A stretch of DNA of 64,000 bases from an uncultured delta proteobacterium (GCA_903875445.1 CAIQWD010000100.1:30742-94741), one strand, 5' to 3'; shown: positions 19,151 to 29,126, counted from the first letter of the stretch. The notes: generated by a model not told the origin, from the sequence alone. Program-made: numbers and translations.

Positions 19151-20488
19151 CTACTCGGAAATGTCGTCTTGCGCTTCGTCCTTCGTTTCTTCCTCTATCG
19201 CATCGGTCATTTCCGAAACAACAGAAGATGGTTGCTTGACCGGGGCAGGCACGGCAAAAGGCTTGATCTTCGCCTCATCAATCAAGGCCTGAGCAAATTT
19301 CTCATCAATCGACCGAATAACCATCAAGTCATCAATACTCTTCTCGGCCAGTATACCCGAAGAGGTGATACCTTTACCCAACAACTGGTCCGCCAGGGTT
19401 TCATCAATCCCCCGCAAGGCGAGAAGTGACTGGTATCCGGGATCGGCCAGGTTAGCATAACGCTGCTCGCTTTTGACGTCTATCCGCCAGCCGATAAGCT
19501 TGGAGGCAAGGCGGACATTCTGTCCCTGCCTGCCGATGGCTAAAGAGAGTTGATCATTGGGGACGACGACCAAGAGGGACCTGGCATCCTCATCGGCCAT
19601 AACCATACTGACATGGGCGGGTGCAAGAGCATTATAAACATATTTTGCCGGATCCGGACTCCAGGTGACGATATCGATACGCTCGCCCTGAAGCTCCTGT
19701 ACAACGTTCTGGACCCTTGACCCCTTCATGCCGACACAGGCACCAACGGGATCGACGTCACTCTCCGAAGAGCTGACTGCAATTTTCGCGCGAAATCCGG
19801 GTTCGCGGCTAACTCCCATGACCCGAACTATACCTTCAGCCATTTCCGGCACTTCCAGCTGGAATAATTTAGAGAGAAACTCATCACAGGTGCGTGACAG
19901 GATGAGCTGCGAGTCACGGCTGGTCTGGCGTACTTCTTTCAGGTAAGCGCGAATCCGATCGCCCTGTTTGAAAGAGCGTTTAGCTATTTGCTGATCCTTC
20001 GGCAGTATTGCGTCGGTACGACCGAGGTTGATGATCATATTGCCCCGCTCGAAGCGCTGAACAATGCCGCTCACCACCTCGCCGATTCGGTCCTTGAACA
20101 TATCATAAATGACCTCTTTTTCGGCATCCTTCATCTTATGGATGATGACCTGTTTTGCGGACTGCGCCGCTATCCTGCCGAGGTCACTGATGTCTTCCAT
20201 TTTTTCCCCAAGCTCATCACCGATCTGTACTTCAGGATCAAGCTTTAAGGCATCGACGAGGGAAATTTCCGTCTGATCATCCTCTGCTTCCTCGACGACA
20301 TTTCTGAACTGAAACACCTCGACTTCGCCGTACTCCTCGTTATAGCGTACTTCGATCTCGCGGCGACTCCCGAATTTCTTCCTCGCAGCAGACTGAACAG
20401 CCTCTTCAATGGCCTCTATCAGCAATGTTTTGTTGAAACCTCGATCTCGGCTGATCTGGTCGATTATGCGTTTCAAATCTGAGAGCAT
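19151..20488 (-). CDS. nusA: transcription termination/antitermination factor NusA
   Basis: Binds RNA polymerase and RNA and modulates pausing, termination and antitermination. The 445-residue protein has the N-terminal RNAP-binding domain (about 1-130, LLIEAIEEAVQSAARKKFG), an S1 domain (about 135-200, GEVVSGIVQRF), two KH domains (about 230-345, with GACVGMKGSRVQNVVQEL and AIGRQGQNVRLASKL), and a short C-terminal helix-hairpin-helix region. ylxR begins 10 bp after its stop. As in other bacteria the whole operon may be autoregulated by NusA at an upstream terminator. Confidence 0.97.
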   Translation of the reverse strand: MLSDLKRIIDQISRDRGFNKTLLIEAIEEAVQSAARKKFGSRREIEVRYNEEYGEVEVFQFRNVVEEAEDDQTEISLVDALKLDPEVQIGDELGEKMEDISDLGRIAAQSAKQVIIHKMKDAEKEVIYDMFKDRIGEVVSGIVQRFERGNMIINLGRTDAILPKDQQIAKRSFKQGDRIRAYLKEVRQTSRDSQLILSRTCDEFLSKLFQLEVPEMAEGIVRVMGVSREPGFRAKIAVSSSESDVDPVGACVGMKGSRVQNVVQELQGERIDIVTWSPDPAKYVYNALAPAHVSMVMADEDARSLLVVVPNDQLSLAIGRQGQNVRLASKLIGWRIDVKSEQRYANLADPGYQSLLALRGIDETLADQLLGKGITSSGILAEKSIDDLMVIRSIDEKFAQALIDEAKIKPFAVPAPVKQPSSVVSEMTDAIEEETKDEAQDDISE

Positions 20489-20569
20489 GCTTTTACCCCG
20501 TTCTTATGACTTTCCACTCCGCCAAGCGGAGTATTTTGCAATTTTCAAACAACCACGGGCCCGTCCGGC

Positions 20570-21025
20570 TCAGATGGTCAACCTGGCTTTATTAATCATC
20601 TCAAAAGAAAACTGTACCGAACTACCGTCATCAAGTTTCAGGTGTATCAAGTCTTCATGTACCGCTTCAATTACACCTTCCAACACTTTACGCTCTTCCA
20701 TCTGATTGTGCAGCTTCACCCTGGCTTTTTTGCCAAGAAAGCGCACAAAGTCGCCCGCCGACCTGAGCGGTCGCTCCAACCCGGGCGAAGAAACCTCAAG
20801 CTGGTAAGCATGATCGATACAATCCTCAACATCAAGGTAATGGCTTAATTCTCGGCTCACATCGCTGCAGTGATTAAGGGTTACCCCTGCCTCGGCATCG
20901 ATAAAAACTCGTAACACCCATCCGTGTCCTTCTCTGCGAAATTGAACTTCAAAAAGCTCAAGCCCCAGAGAGGGGAGAAGGGTTTGCAGAAAACTCTGCA
21001 CTTTGTCTGTAATAAACTGACTCAT
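20570..21025 (-). CDS. rimP: ribosome maturation factor RimP
   Basis: Needed for 30S maturation. I set the start at 21025 (MSQFITDKVQSFL), giving 151 residues, which is normal for RimP; the frame is open farther upstream but that part reads through the leader terminator and is not coding-like. Typical sequence includes GLELFEVQFRREGHG, LRVFIDAEAGVTLNHC and YQLEVSSPGLERPL. AGGG lies 11 bases before the ATG. First gene of the nusA-infB cluster. Confidence 0.94.
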   Translation of the reverse strand: MSQFITDKVQSFLQTLLPSLGLELFEVQFRREGHGWVLRVFIDAEAGVTLNHCSDVSRELSHYLDVEDCIDHAYQLEVSSPGLERPLRSAGDFVRFLGKKARVKLHNQMEERKVLEGVIEAVHEDLIHLKLDDGSSVQFSFEMINKARLTI

Positions 21026-21096
21026 TTTCAAAAACCCTGAGGAACCTGGCCCCTGTCGCTCTTTGGCGGTAAATCGGCTAGTTCGTGTGCTCACAT

Positions 21097-21122
21097 AAAA
21101 AAAAAAGCGGGCAGAGCCCACT
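21097..21122 (-). terminator. intrinsic terminator (attenuator) in the rimP leader
   Basis: On the minus strand AGTGGGC, TCT loop, GCCCGCT is followed directly by ten T. It lies 72 bp upstream of the rimP ATG and about 145 bp downstream of the predicted transcription start, so every transcript from that promoter must read through it to reach rimP. Confidence 0.75.
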
Positions 21123-21270
21123 TCCGAAAGCCGTCCCGTTACAAACAAAAACAGGAGGTATAACAAGACAATCCGCTACCAAGGGCAAACTCTATAAAAA
21201 AGGGTTCCGTTGCTATTCATTTCTCAAGCGCCGGTACCAAGGTTCTGTAAAGCGAATTATCCGACGGGCA

Positions 21271-21299
21271 ATTTAATCATACTATCCAGGCAATGTCAA
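21271..21299 (-). promoter_or_regulatory. sigma-70 promoter for the rimP-nusA-infB operon
   Basis: Perfect -35 box TTGACA (minus strand, 21294-21299), 17-bp spacer, -10 box TTAAAT (21271-21276). The implied leader runs about 240 nt to the rimP start and contains the intrinsic terminator at 21097-21122. I see no tRNA in the leader, unlike the metY-rimP arrangement of enterobacteria. Confidence 0.6.
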
Positions 21300-21582
21300 G
21301 CTGGAAGTCGATTGCGCGAGGCCCAAGTGCAAAGTCGAAAACAACAAATCTGGTTGCCAAGCCAAGGTTGTGTCTTTACTTAATCGACAGTTCCGAGTAC
21401 CCTCCTGTCTTTGTCGGATTTGTTGCACTGTCCGTTAAGACCTCTATTGTGTTGTATTTAAAAAAGAACTTTCAATTTTTCGAAACGGCGTAACGCTTTT
21501 AATGAATGCTCTCACCCATGGCATCCCCATTGTTGCTTCAGAGCTGACTGCCCCGTTTTAACACCCGTCACCCACCTATTTC

Positions 21583-24090
21583 ATGACCGAAAAAATTCTT
21601 ATTATTGCAGAAAAACCTAGTGTTGCCGCTGACCTGGTTAAAAGCCTGCCAGGCAAATTCGTTAAGGAAAAAACCCATTTCGAAGGAGAAAACTATGTTG
21701 TCTCCTATGCCATAGGTCATCTTGTCACCATTTGCTTTCCGGAAGAAATCGACCCGGCCTATCAAAAATGGGACATGAACAGCCTGCCGATCCTCCCGGA
21801 GGCCTTTCCCCTTAAAGGCCTTGACGGCACCAAGACTCAGCTCAGTGCTTTGCAAAAACTGATAAGGCGCAAGGACATCAAGCAAATCATCAATGCCTGT
21901 GATGCCGGTCGGGAAGGTGAACTGATTTTCAAATATATCCTCAAATTCGTTTGGAACGCCTCGGTCGCCGAGAAATCTTTTAAGCGGCTTTGGCTACAGT
22001 CGATGACCGCAGACTCAATCCGTGCCGCCTTTGCCTCTTTGCGAGACAGCGCCGAAATGCTGCCCCTTGAGGATACCGCCCTGTGCCGTTCCGAGTCGGA
22101 TTGGCTGATAGGCATCAATGCCACCAGGGCACTTACCGGCTACAACTCCCGCAAGGGCGGTTTCTTTCTAACTCCCTGCGGTCGAGTACAGACCCCAACC
22201 CTGTCTCTTCTGGTGAAAAGGGAGCGGACTCGCCTGGGTTTTGTTCCCAAGCCATACTGGAACCTTCAGGGGCTGTTTGCCGTCAGCGATCAGACCTACG
22301 AGGGCAAATGGATCGATGCCGCCTTTGCCCGTGAAACCAGTGAGCCAACGGACAGGGCGGATCGTATTTGGAAAAAAGACGATGCCCTGGCAATTATCGC
22401 CAAATGCAGCGGAAAACCGGCAACAGTCGAGGAACAAAGCAAGAAAAACACCCAAAGTTCCCCGCAACTCTACGATCTTACCCTGCTCCAGCGAGAAGCC
22501 AACTCAAGGTTCGGTTTTTCCGCAAAAAACACCCTGGCCATTGCCCAAGCGCTGTATGAAAGGCACAAGGTTCTTACCTACCCGCGAACCGACAGTAAAC
22601 ATCTGCCGGAAGACTACCTGCAATCGGTAAAAGATGTACTGCAGCGGCAAACAACATGGCAATTCGGGACCTTCGCCCAAGAGGCTCTGACCAAGAAATA
22701 TGTCCATCCGGACAAACGAATCTTCAACAACAGCAAGGTTTCCGACCACCACGCCATCATCCCCACAACCCTTCTGCCGACACGTCTCAGCGAACCGGAA
22801 GCAAAAATTTATCAGATGGTGGTGCAACGCTTTCTCGCCGTCTTTTTTCCACCTGCAGTCTTTTTCAACACCAAAAGATTTTCCCTGGTTGCCGGAGAAA
22901 CCTTCCTCACCGAGGGAAAAATCCTCCTCGAAGCAGGCTGGAAGGCCATTTACGGCACGGCAAGCGGAGATGGTCAGGATCGCATCCTCACACCGATACC
23001 GGTTGGCGGCCAGGTAAACTGTCAGGAAATCACCATCGCCGATCACGAAACCACACCGCCACCGCGTTTCAACGAAGCAACCCTGCTCTCGGCCATGGAA
23101 AATTCCGACAAACTGGTCGAAGATGAGGAACTGGCCGAAGCCATGAAAGAACGCGGCCTCGGCACTCCGGCGACCAGGGCTGCCATCATCGAAAAGCTCA
23201 TCAAGGAAAAATATGTGGTTCGCGAGGGCAAAGATCTTACCCCCACCGGTAAGGCCTTCGAACTTCTCGCCCTCCTGGAGGCCATGCAGATTGAGGTTCT
23301 CGCCTCTCCGGAAATGACCGGCGAGTGGGAATATAAACTCAACCGAATGCTGAAAGGCCAGTTTACCCGTGATAAATTCATGGCCGAAATTCGGGCAGTA
23401 ACCCGGCAAATCATCGACCGGGTAAAAAACTTTGAAACTGCCGAGATCAGACCCGAGGCGTCTTTTAGCCCCGTGGACGGAATTCGTTTCTTTTCATCAC
23501 CTACCGCCTATGTCTCGGAGGATAAAAAGATCAGCATCCGCAAGATCCTTGGCGGACGAATGTTGACCGAGCCTGATGTGCTTGCCCTGCTGCAGGGGAA
23601 GACCATCGGCCCCTTCAGCGATTTCCGCTCGAAAAAAGGCAAACCTTTCACCGCCTCAGTCCGTCTTCTCGACAAAAAGATCGAGTTTATCTTTGCCGCT
23701 TCCATCGACGAACTCGATATCGAGGCCGTCAAACAAGGAACAATTCTTGGCCATTCCCCCATTGATCAAACCAAAGTCTTTGCCACCCCGATGGCCTATA
23801 TGTCCGAATCGGCACTCGGAGGCGATGCGAAGAAAGGCCTGAAGATCAGCAGGACTATCCTTTCCAGGGAGGTTGGCGAAAAACATGTCATGCAACTCCT
23901 TGCCGAAGGAAAAACCGAACTCATTCAAGGGTTCATATCGAAAAAGAAAAAACCGTTCGACGCCTATCTCCTTCTTGCGAAAAATGGTACACTGAGCTTT
24001 GAATTTCCACCGCGGAAAGAAAAATCGCCAAAGCAAAACCCATTGACAGTCCCCAAAGAAAAAGCCATAAATAGCCATGAAACTGATTAA
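21583..24090 (+). CDS. topB: DNA topoisomerase III with two C-terminal repeats
   Basis: Type IA topoisomerase that passes single strands and unlinks replication or recombination intermediates. The 835-residue protein has an N-terminal Toprim domain (EKPSVAADL, DAGREGELI) and the catalytic Tyr at about residue 333 in TYPRTDS. It ends with two tandem copies of the topoisomerase C-terminal repeat (about 620-710 and 725-815; RKILGGRMLTEPDVLALL and SRTILSREVGEKHVMQLL align). The zinc fingers of TopA are absent. Its stop overlaps the rsfS start by 14 bp. The 557-bp region upstream holds the divergent rimP promoter and leader; I see nothing else there. Confidence 0.95.
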   Translation: MTEKILIIAEKPSVAADLVKSLPGKFVKEKTHFEGENYVVSYAIGHLVTICFPEEIDPAYQKWDMNSLPILPEAFPLKGLDGTKTQLSALQKLIRRKDIKQIINACDAGREGELIFKYILKFVWNASVAEKSFKRLWLQSMTADSIRAAFASLRDSAEMLPLEDTALCRSESDWLIGINATRALTGYNSRKGGFFLTPCGRVQTPTLSLLVKRERTRLGFVPKPYWNLQGLFAVSDQTYEGKWIDAAFARETSEPTDRADRIWKKDDALAIIAKCSGKPATVEEQSKKNTQSSPQLYDLTLLQREANSRFGFSAKNTLAIAQALYERHKVLTYPRTDSKHLPEDYLQSVKDVLQRQTTWQFGTFAQEALTKKYVHPDKRIFNNSKVSDHHAIIPTTLLPTRLSEPEAKIYQMVVQRFLAVFFPPAVFFNTKRFSLVAGETFLTEGKILLEAGWKAIYGTASGDGQDRILTPIPVGGQVNCQEITIADHETTPPPRFNEATLLSAMENSDKLVEDEELAEAMKERGLGTPATRAAIIEKLIKEKYVVREGKDLTPTGKAFELLALLEAMQIEVLASPEMTGEWEYKLNRMLKGQFTRDKFMAEIRAVTRQIIDRVKNFETAEIRPEASFSPVDGIRFFSSPTAYVSEDKKISIRKILGGRMLTEPDVLALLQGKTIGPFSDFRSKKGKPFTASVRLLDKKIEFIFAASIDELDIEAVKQGTILGHSPIDQTKVFATPMAYMSESALGGDAKKGLKISRTILSREVGEKHVMQLLAEGKTELIQGFISKKKKPFDAYLLLAKNGTLSFEFPPRKEKSPKQNPLTVPKEKAINSHETD

Positions 24091-24454
24091 AAAAGAATAT
24101 TTAGAAAAAAGCGGCGAGGAACTGGCACAAATCTGCGCCGGCGCTGCCCTTGATACCCAGGCTGAGGATCTGCTCATCCTTGATGTCCGCGGTTTGGCCA
24201 CCTTCACCGATTATTGCGTCATCATGAACGGCAAATCAACCCGCCACGTCCAGGCCCTGGCCGAGGCAATTGAAAGAGCGGTTCGTTCCAAACGGGTCAA
24301 AGCGTCTTCCGCCGAAGGACTGGCCGAAGGCTTGTGGGTTCTCCTCGATTTTGATGACGTTATTGTCCACATTTTCTATCATGAACAACGGCAATTTTAC
24401 AACCTTGAAGGCCTCTGGTCCGAGGCCAAACGTGTTGCCGCCGAGGCGGAGTGA
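24077..24454 (+). CDS. rsfS: ribosomal silencing factor RsfS
   Basis: Binds ribosomal protein uL14 and blocks 30S-50S joining when nutrients are scarce. The 125-residue protein has the family core: AEDLLILDVRGLATFTDYCV, GKSTRHVQALAEAIE, GLWVLLDFDDVIVHIF and FYNLEGLWSEA. It overlaps topB by 14 bp and is followed 26 bp later by thrC, so the three are probably co-transcribed. Confidence 0.95.
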   Translation: MKLIKKEYLEKSGEELAQICAGAALDTQAEDLLILDVRGLATFTDYCVIMNGKSTRHVQALAEAIERAVRSKRVKASSAEGLAEGLWVLLDFDDVIVHIFYHEQRQFYNLEGLWSEAKRVAAEAE

Positions 24455-24480
24455 CGCAGTGCCGGAAGAGGGCTAGGATT

Positions 24481-25890
24481 ATGCAATATTTAAGCACCAG
24501 GGGGCAAATTTCCCCCATACCATTTTCCCAGGCTGTGATGATGGGGCTCGCAGAGGATGGCGGCTTGCTGCTGCCGCGTACCATCCCGCGCATCGGCACC
24601 GACACCTTCGCCTCCTGGCAAAAATTGAGCTATGCGGAACTGGCGTTTGAAGTCATGTCGAGATTTGTCGATGACATTCCGGTCAGCGACCTAAAAGACA
24701 TTATCAACAGATCCTATGCGACCTTCACCGCCAAAGAAGTCACCCCGGTGGTGCACCTTGGCGATTTGCATATCCTTGAATTGTTTCATGGCCCGACTCT
24801 TGCTTTCAAAGATATTGCCCTGCAGTTCCTCGGCAATATCTTCGAGTATCTGTTGAGCCGCGACCAAGGGGTTCTCAATATCCTCGGGGCAACGTCCGGC
24901 GACACCGGTTCTGCCGCCATTTACGGGGTTCGCGGCAAAGAGCGGATCAACATTTTCATCCTCCACCCGCACCAGCGTGTGAGCCCGGTGCAGGAAAAAC
25001 AGATGACCACCGTCCTCGACGCCAATGTTTTCAACATCGCCATCCGCGGTTCTTTCGACGACGGCCAGGCCATTGTCAAAAAAATATTCAACGACCTGGA
25101 ATTCAAAGCCAAATACCGGCTTGGAGCGATCAATTCGATCAACTGGGCCCGGGTTCTCGCTCAGGTTGTTTATTATGTCAGGAGTTGCCTGCACGTCTCT
25201 GCCCACGAAAAAGATTCTTCCGTCGATTTTGCCATTCCCACCGGCAATTTCGGCGATATCTTCGCCGGCTATATCGCCAAAAAAATGTTGCCCCCGGGCA
25301 CCATTCGCCAATTGGTCCTGGCAACCAACGACAACGATATCCTTGCCCGCTTCGTTACCAAGGGCGATTATTCACAGGCAACGGTGAAAATCACCTCCAG
25401 CCCGTCCATGGATATCCAGGCAGCGTCAAATTTCGAACGCTATCTCTATTATCTTTTAGACAGCGATCCAGCGCGCACCCGTGAACTCATGGAGGAGTTC
25501 GGAAAGAACGGCAAGATCGATCTCTCCGGGCATCACGAGCAGATTCGTCGTGATTTCGTTGCCACCGCGGTCTCCGAGCAGGAGGTAAGGGAAACCATCG
25601 CCGCCTTTTACCAAGAGCATGAATATATCCTCGACCCGCACACGGCAGTGGGCGTGAAAGCGGCGCAAAAATTTAAAACTGTGGGGGTTCCCATGGTATG
25701 CCTGGCCACAGCCCATCCGGCGAAATTCGGCGCAGTAGTGGAAGAGGCAATCGGCAAGTTACCCGATGTTCCACTAGCCCTTGCCGGTATAATGGAAAAG
25801 CCTTCGCGTTGTGAACTTATGGACGCAGAAAAAGGCAAAATTCAGGCATTTGTCGCGGAAAAATCGGCAACAGCCTTTAACAACGGCTGA
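24481..25890 (+). CDS. thrC: threonine synthase
   Basis: PLP enzyme converting O-phosphohomoserine to threonine. I chose the ATG at 24481 (MQYLSTRGQIS), which is preceded by AGGA and matches the family N-terminus; an upstream ATG at 24451 overlaps rsfS and adds 10 residues. The protein is 469 residues long. The PLP Lys lies in GPTLAFKDIALQFLG; other signatures are ILGATSGDTGSAA, AINSINWARVLAQVVYY and PTGNFGDIFAGYIAKKM. It belongs to the long (E. coli/yeast-like) class. Confidence 0.96.
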   Translation: MQYLSTRGQISPIPFSQAVMMGLAEDGGLLLPRTIPRIGTDTFASWQKLSYAELAFEVMSRFVDDIPVSDLKDIINRSYATFTAKEVTPVVHLGDLHILELFHGPTLAFKDIALQFLGNIFEYLLSRDQGVLNILGATSGDTGSAAIYGVRGKERINIFILHPHQRVSPVQEKQMTTVLDANVFNIAIRGSFDDGQAIVKKIFNDLEFKAKYRLGAINSINWARVLAQVVYYVRSCLHVSAHEKDSSVDFAIPTGNFGDIFAGYIAKKMLPPGTIRQLVLATNDNDILARFVTKGDYSQATVKITSSPSMDIQAASNFERYLYYLLDSDPARTRELMEEFGKNGKIDLSGHHEQIRRDFVATAVSEQEVRETIAAFYQEHEYILDPHTAVGVKAAQKFKTVGVPMVCLATAHPAKFGAVVEEAIGKLPDVPLALAGIMEKPSRCELMDAEKGKIQAFVAEKSATAFNNG

Positions 25891-26388
25891 GATTTGCCAA
25901 GCAAGACCTGGCGACGCCAGCCTTGACAAGACACCGGGACCACTCTAATGTCTTGGGATATTAAACGTGGTATTTATTGCAACTGCAATGGAAATTTTCT
26001 TAGTATCTGTTCAGCACTATTGACAAAATCCCCCCTCCCCTTCCTCTTTGGGTATCCCTGTCGTTACACAATCTCCCGATAGCGGCAGCCCCAGTTGTCT
26101 TCTTATAACATCTCCGCTTTTTTTATTAACATTCACGACCAAGAGCTGCCACCATGTAATGACCGTTCCGACTTCCTTTTCGACCGGCAAACACCTTGTG
26201 CGGCTATAAATCCCCCACAATCGACCCAATTCTAATAGTCTTGACTTTTTTGTCATAACTGGATAAATGTTTTGTTTCGATCGTACGTTTTTGTCTTTGT
26301 TTATCCAGCAGCATCCCCCCACCAGATCTGCATTAGATAGACGTTCACCCGTGCCGTCAGGCAATTATCAACTCTTCTGGAGAACAAC
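25891..26388. other. 498-bp intergenic region, thrC to glutamate synthase operon
   Basis: No convincing gene. A 7-bp inverted repeat (CAAGACA at 25927, TGTCTTG at 25949) lies just after thrC and may be a weak terminator, but no T-run follows. A possible promoter for the downstream operon is listed separately. The 115-codon minus-strand frame 26017-26364 lacks family features and a clear ribosome binding site. Confidence 0.5.
26241..26268 (+). promoter_or_regulatory. possible promoter of the glutamate synthase operon
   Basis: TTGACT (26241-26246), 16-bp spacer, ATAAAT (26263-26268), about 120 bp upstream of the first gene. No sigma-54 pattern was seen in this gap. Confidence 0.3.
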
Positions 26389-27528
26389 ATGTGTCGTTTA
26401 GCCCTGAAAACTGCCAGAGAGCCGTTTTCCCCCTACGAGGTCCTCACCGCCATGGAGGCCATGAAAGAGGGGTACGATGGCTCCGGACTCGGCCTCCTGC
26501 TTCGGGGAATGGAGTTTGAAGATTTCAAATACAATCCGCGCTTCCCCATTCTCTCAGGTATTGCCCATACGGAAAAAGCATGGCATCGCATGACCGATTA
26601 TATGGAAGAAATGGAATACGAATTGAAATACGATCACCGTTTTGCCATGCGACCGGAATTGATCGAGGCGGAAGATCGCTATCGCTATTTCATGCGTGCC
26701 TACCGGATGCCGGTCGAGTTCCGCGACGAAAGTGACGAGCTGCGAGAGGCTGAACTTCTGCGCGCACGATTGGCACTTAGAAAACTCAGCACCGAAGAAG
26801 ATCCCCTGACCATCTTTTCCTTCTATCCCGATGTCGCCATGATTAAGGAAGTCGGCTGGCCGATGCAGATCGGCGACGCCCTGTGTCTACATGACGGCCA
26901 GCTGAAATCCCGGGTCTGCATGGCACAGGGACGACAGAACACCAATTACGGCATCAATCTCTACGCCTGCCATCCCTTCTTTATCCAGGGGATCTCGACC
27001 ATGACCAACGGCGAGAATACGGCATTCGTACCCATCCGTGACTGGTTGCTCGGCAAGAAATTTGCCGGATATACAGGTTACCAAAGCGACAGTGAAGTGT
27101 TTACCCATATTCTCCATTACACCCTGAAAAAGCTGAAACTACCGCTGCAGGCCTACAAACACATCATAACTCCGCTCAGCAACGCCGAACTGGCCAAGCA
27201 CCCCCAGGGGGAATTCCTCGCCGGGTTGCGCCAGGTCTGCAAACGGCTGATCATCGATGGTCCCAATGCGGTTATCGGAACCCTGCCCGATGAAACCAGT
27301 CTTTTAGTCATGGATCAGAAAAAACTCCGCCCAGCTACAGTCGGCGGCAGAGATGGAGTCTGGGCCATTGCCTCGGAGATTTGCGGGATTCAGGCGATGA
27401 TCCCGGACCGCGACCCCTCCCTCGATTTTCAGCCCATGCGCGAACATACAGTAATTATTCCCCCCCATAGAAAGGAATTAGAAATATGGTCTCAGTACGA
27501 TCGGTTTCCATTGGCCCTAGCAGCCTAA
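26389..27528 (+). CDS. glutamate synthase, class II glutamine amidotransferase subunit
   Basis: Supplies ammonia from glutamine to the synthase subunit. The protein starts MCRLALK, and Cys2 becomes the N-terminal nucleophile after Met removal, as in Ntn-type amidotransferases. At 379 residues it corresponds to the N-terminal domain of bacterial GltB split off as a separate protein. GYDGSGLGLLLRG and the later NGENTAFVPIRD fit the fold. It overlaps the next gene by 43 bp, so translation is probably coupled. The three genes together replace a conventional GltB/GltD pair. Confidence 0.88.
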   Translation: MCRLALKTAREPFSPYEVLTAMEAMKEGYDGSGLGLLLRGMEFEDFKYNPRFPILSGIAHTEKAWHRMTDYMEEMEYELKYDHRFAMRPELIEAEDRYRYFMRAYRMPVEFRDESDELREAELLRARLALRKLSTEEDPLTIFSFYPDVAMIKEVGWPMQIGDALCLHDGQLKSRVCMAQGRQNTNYGINLYACHPFFIQGISTMTNGENTAFVPIRDWLLGKKFAGYTGYQSDSEVFTHILHYTLKKLKLPLQAYKHIITPLSNAELAKHPQGEFLAGLRQVCKRLIIDGPNAVIGTLPDETSLLVMDQKKLRPATVGGRDGVWAIASEICGIQAMIPDRDPSLDFQPMREHTVIIPPHRKELEIWSQYDRFPLALAA

Positions 27529-29126
27529 CCCCATCCGACCTCCCATGGATTATCGAGCATCGTGAGGACAGATGTACCCTCTGCGGCCATTGTACCGCCG
27601 TTTGCCCGAAGGACTCCATCCGCCTTGCCCATATGCGGCAGCGGATGCCCAAGTTGGACATCCTTAGCAAACAGCGCGGCAGCGAGTATCGCACCTTTAC
27701 CGGTATCCGTCAGGAGACCGACTCGGCGAAACTCTGTATCGGTTGTGGCATGTGCTCCATGGTCTGCCCCAATGAAGCCATCACCCCCATTCCCGGCACC
27801 AATGAAAACCGTACCCTCTTTTTTGAAAATCGCAAAGGCGAACCGAAGAAGCGGGGCGGCAGACGTAATGCCACCGGCCCGACCCTTCTCGACCGCATCA
27901 TGTTCCATCGTATCTCCATGCTCACCGACCCGGCTCTTGATGCCGGTCGCCATGAATTTACCACCACAACGACACTTGGACGCATCCTCTCCCCGGAAGA
28001 ATTCCTCGAACGGACGGTAAGCGGCGGCTGGATCCCCCCGACCCGAGAGATCTTTCCCTTCGTCATCGGTTCGATGTCCTTCGGCGCCCTGTCGCCCAAT
28101 ATGTGGCTGGGCCTGCTCCAGGGGGTCGCTTATTGCAACGAGGTCCTCGGCCTGCCCGTCGTCATGTGTACCGGCGAGGGCGGCTGCCCACCGTGGATTT
28201 TGCGCAGCAAGTATCTGAAATACATCATCCTGCAGATCGCCTCCGGCTATTTCGGCTGGGATGAGATCATCCGCGCCATTCCGGAAATGCAGTGCAATCC
28301 GGCGGCCATTGAAATCAAATACGGCCAGGGGGCAAAACCCGGCGACGGCGGCCTGCTCATGTGGCACAAGGTCTCAAAACTGATCGCCCGGTTGCGCGGG
28401 GTACCCGAGGGTGTCGATTTGCCGTCGCCACCGGTACACCAGACCCTCTACTCCATCGAAGAAAGCGTCATGAAAATGATGCAGACCCTTTCCATGGCCT
28501 TCCACCACAAGGTTCCGGTGTATCCGAAAATCTCCGCCTCGACCTCGGCCAAATCGGTATTGAACAATCTGGTACGTAACCCCTATGCCGCGGGTCTTAT
28601 GATCGACGGCATCGACGGCGGCACCGGAGCCGCCTACAACGTCTCCATGGACGCCACCGGCCACCCCATTGCTTCTTGTGTACGCGATTGCTATCTCGAT
28701 CTGGCCAAACAGGGCAAGCAGAACGAGATCCCCATCTTTGCCGCCGGAGGTATCGGTAAAAACGGCAACGTCGCCCAAAACGGCATGGCTCTGGTGATGC
28801 TCGGCGCCTCCGGTGTGCATATCGGCAAGTACATGATGCAGGCCGCGGCCGGCTGTCTCGGCAACGAAAAGAACCGCTGCAATGTCTGCAACCTCGGGAT
28901 CTGTCCAAAGGGTATCACCAGTCAGAACCCGAAACTCTACCGCCGCCTCGACCCGGACAAGGTGGCCGAGCGGGTGGGCGAGGTCTTTATGTCGATCAAT
29001 ACCGAGGTGAAAAAGATCATGGCGCCGCTGGGACGCTCCCAGAGCCTGCCGATCGGCATGTCCGACGCCATCGGCATTGCCGACCAGGCAGCTGCCGACA
29101 GATTGCGTATCCAATATATCTGCTAA
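27486..29126 (+). CDS. glutamate synthase FMN subunit with N-terminal 2x[4Fe-4S] domain
   Basis: Central catalytic subunit making glutamate from 2-oxoglutarate and ammonia. Residues about 25-105 hold two ferredoxin-type clusters (CTLCGHCTAVCP and CIGCGMCSMVCP). The FMN-binding synthase barrel follows (about 160-520), with GEGGCPPW, IDGIDGGTGAAYN and the downstream Cys cluster CNVCNLGICPKGI that binds a 3Fe-4S or 4Fe-4S centre. This matches archaeal-type GltB rather than the 1500-residue bacterial type. The ATG inside the previous gene is preceded by AAGGA. Confidence 0.93.
   Translation: MVSVRSVSIGPSSLTPSDLPWIIEHREDRCTLCGHCTAVCPKDSIRLAHMRQRMPKLDILSKQRGSEYRTFTGIRQETDSAKLCIGCGMCSMVCPNEAITPIPGTNENRTLFFENRKGEPKKRGGRRNATGPTLLDRIMFHRISMLTDPALDAGRHEFTTTTTLGRILSPEEFLERTVSGGWIPPTREIFPFVIGSMSFGALSPNMWLGLLQGVAYCNEVLGLPVVMCTGEGGCPPWILRSKYLKYIILQIASGYFGWDEIIRAIPEMQCNPAAIEIKYGQGAKPGDGGLLMWHKVSKLIARLRGVPEGVDLPSPPVHQTLYSIEESVMKMMQTLSMAFHHKVPVYPKISASTSAKSVLNNLVRNPYAAGLMIDGIDGGTGAAYNVSMDATGHPIASCVRDCYLDLAKQGKQNEIPIFAAGGIGKNGNVAQNGMALVMLGASGVHIGKYMMQAAAGCLGNEKNRCNVCNLGICPKGITSQNPKLYRRLDPDKVAERVGEVFMSINTEVKKIMAPLGRSQSLPIGMSDAIGIADQAAADRLRIQYIC

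Noticed and set aside
21293..21493. 66-codon frame upstream of topB
   Set aside because: No ribosome binding site or family features, and it starts within the rimP promoter.
26017..26364. 115-codon minus-strand frame in the thrC-glutamate synthase gap
   Set aside because: No family features and no clear ribosome binding site; the gap looks non-coding.
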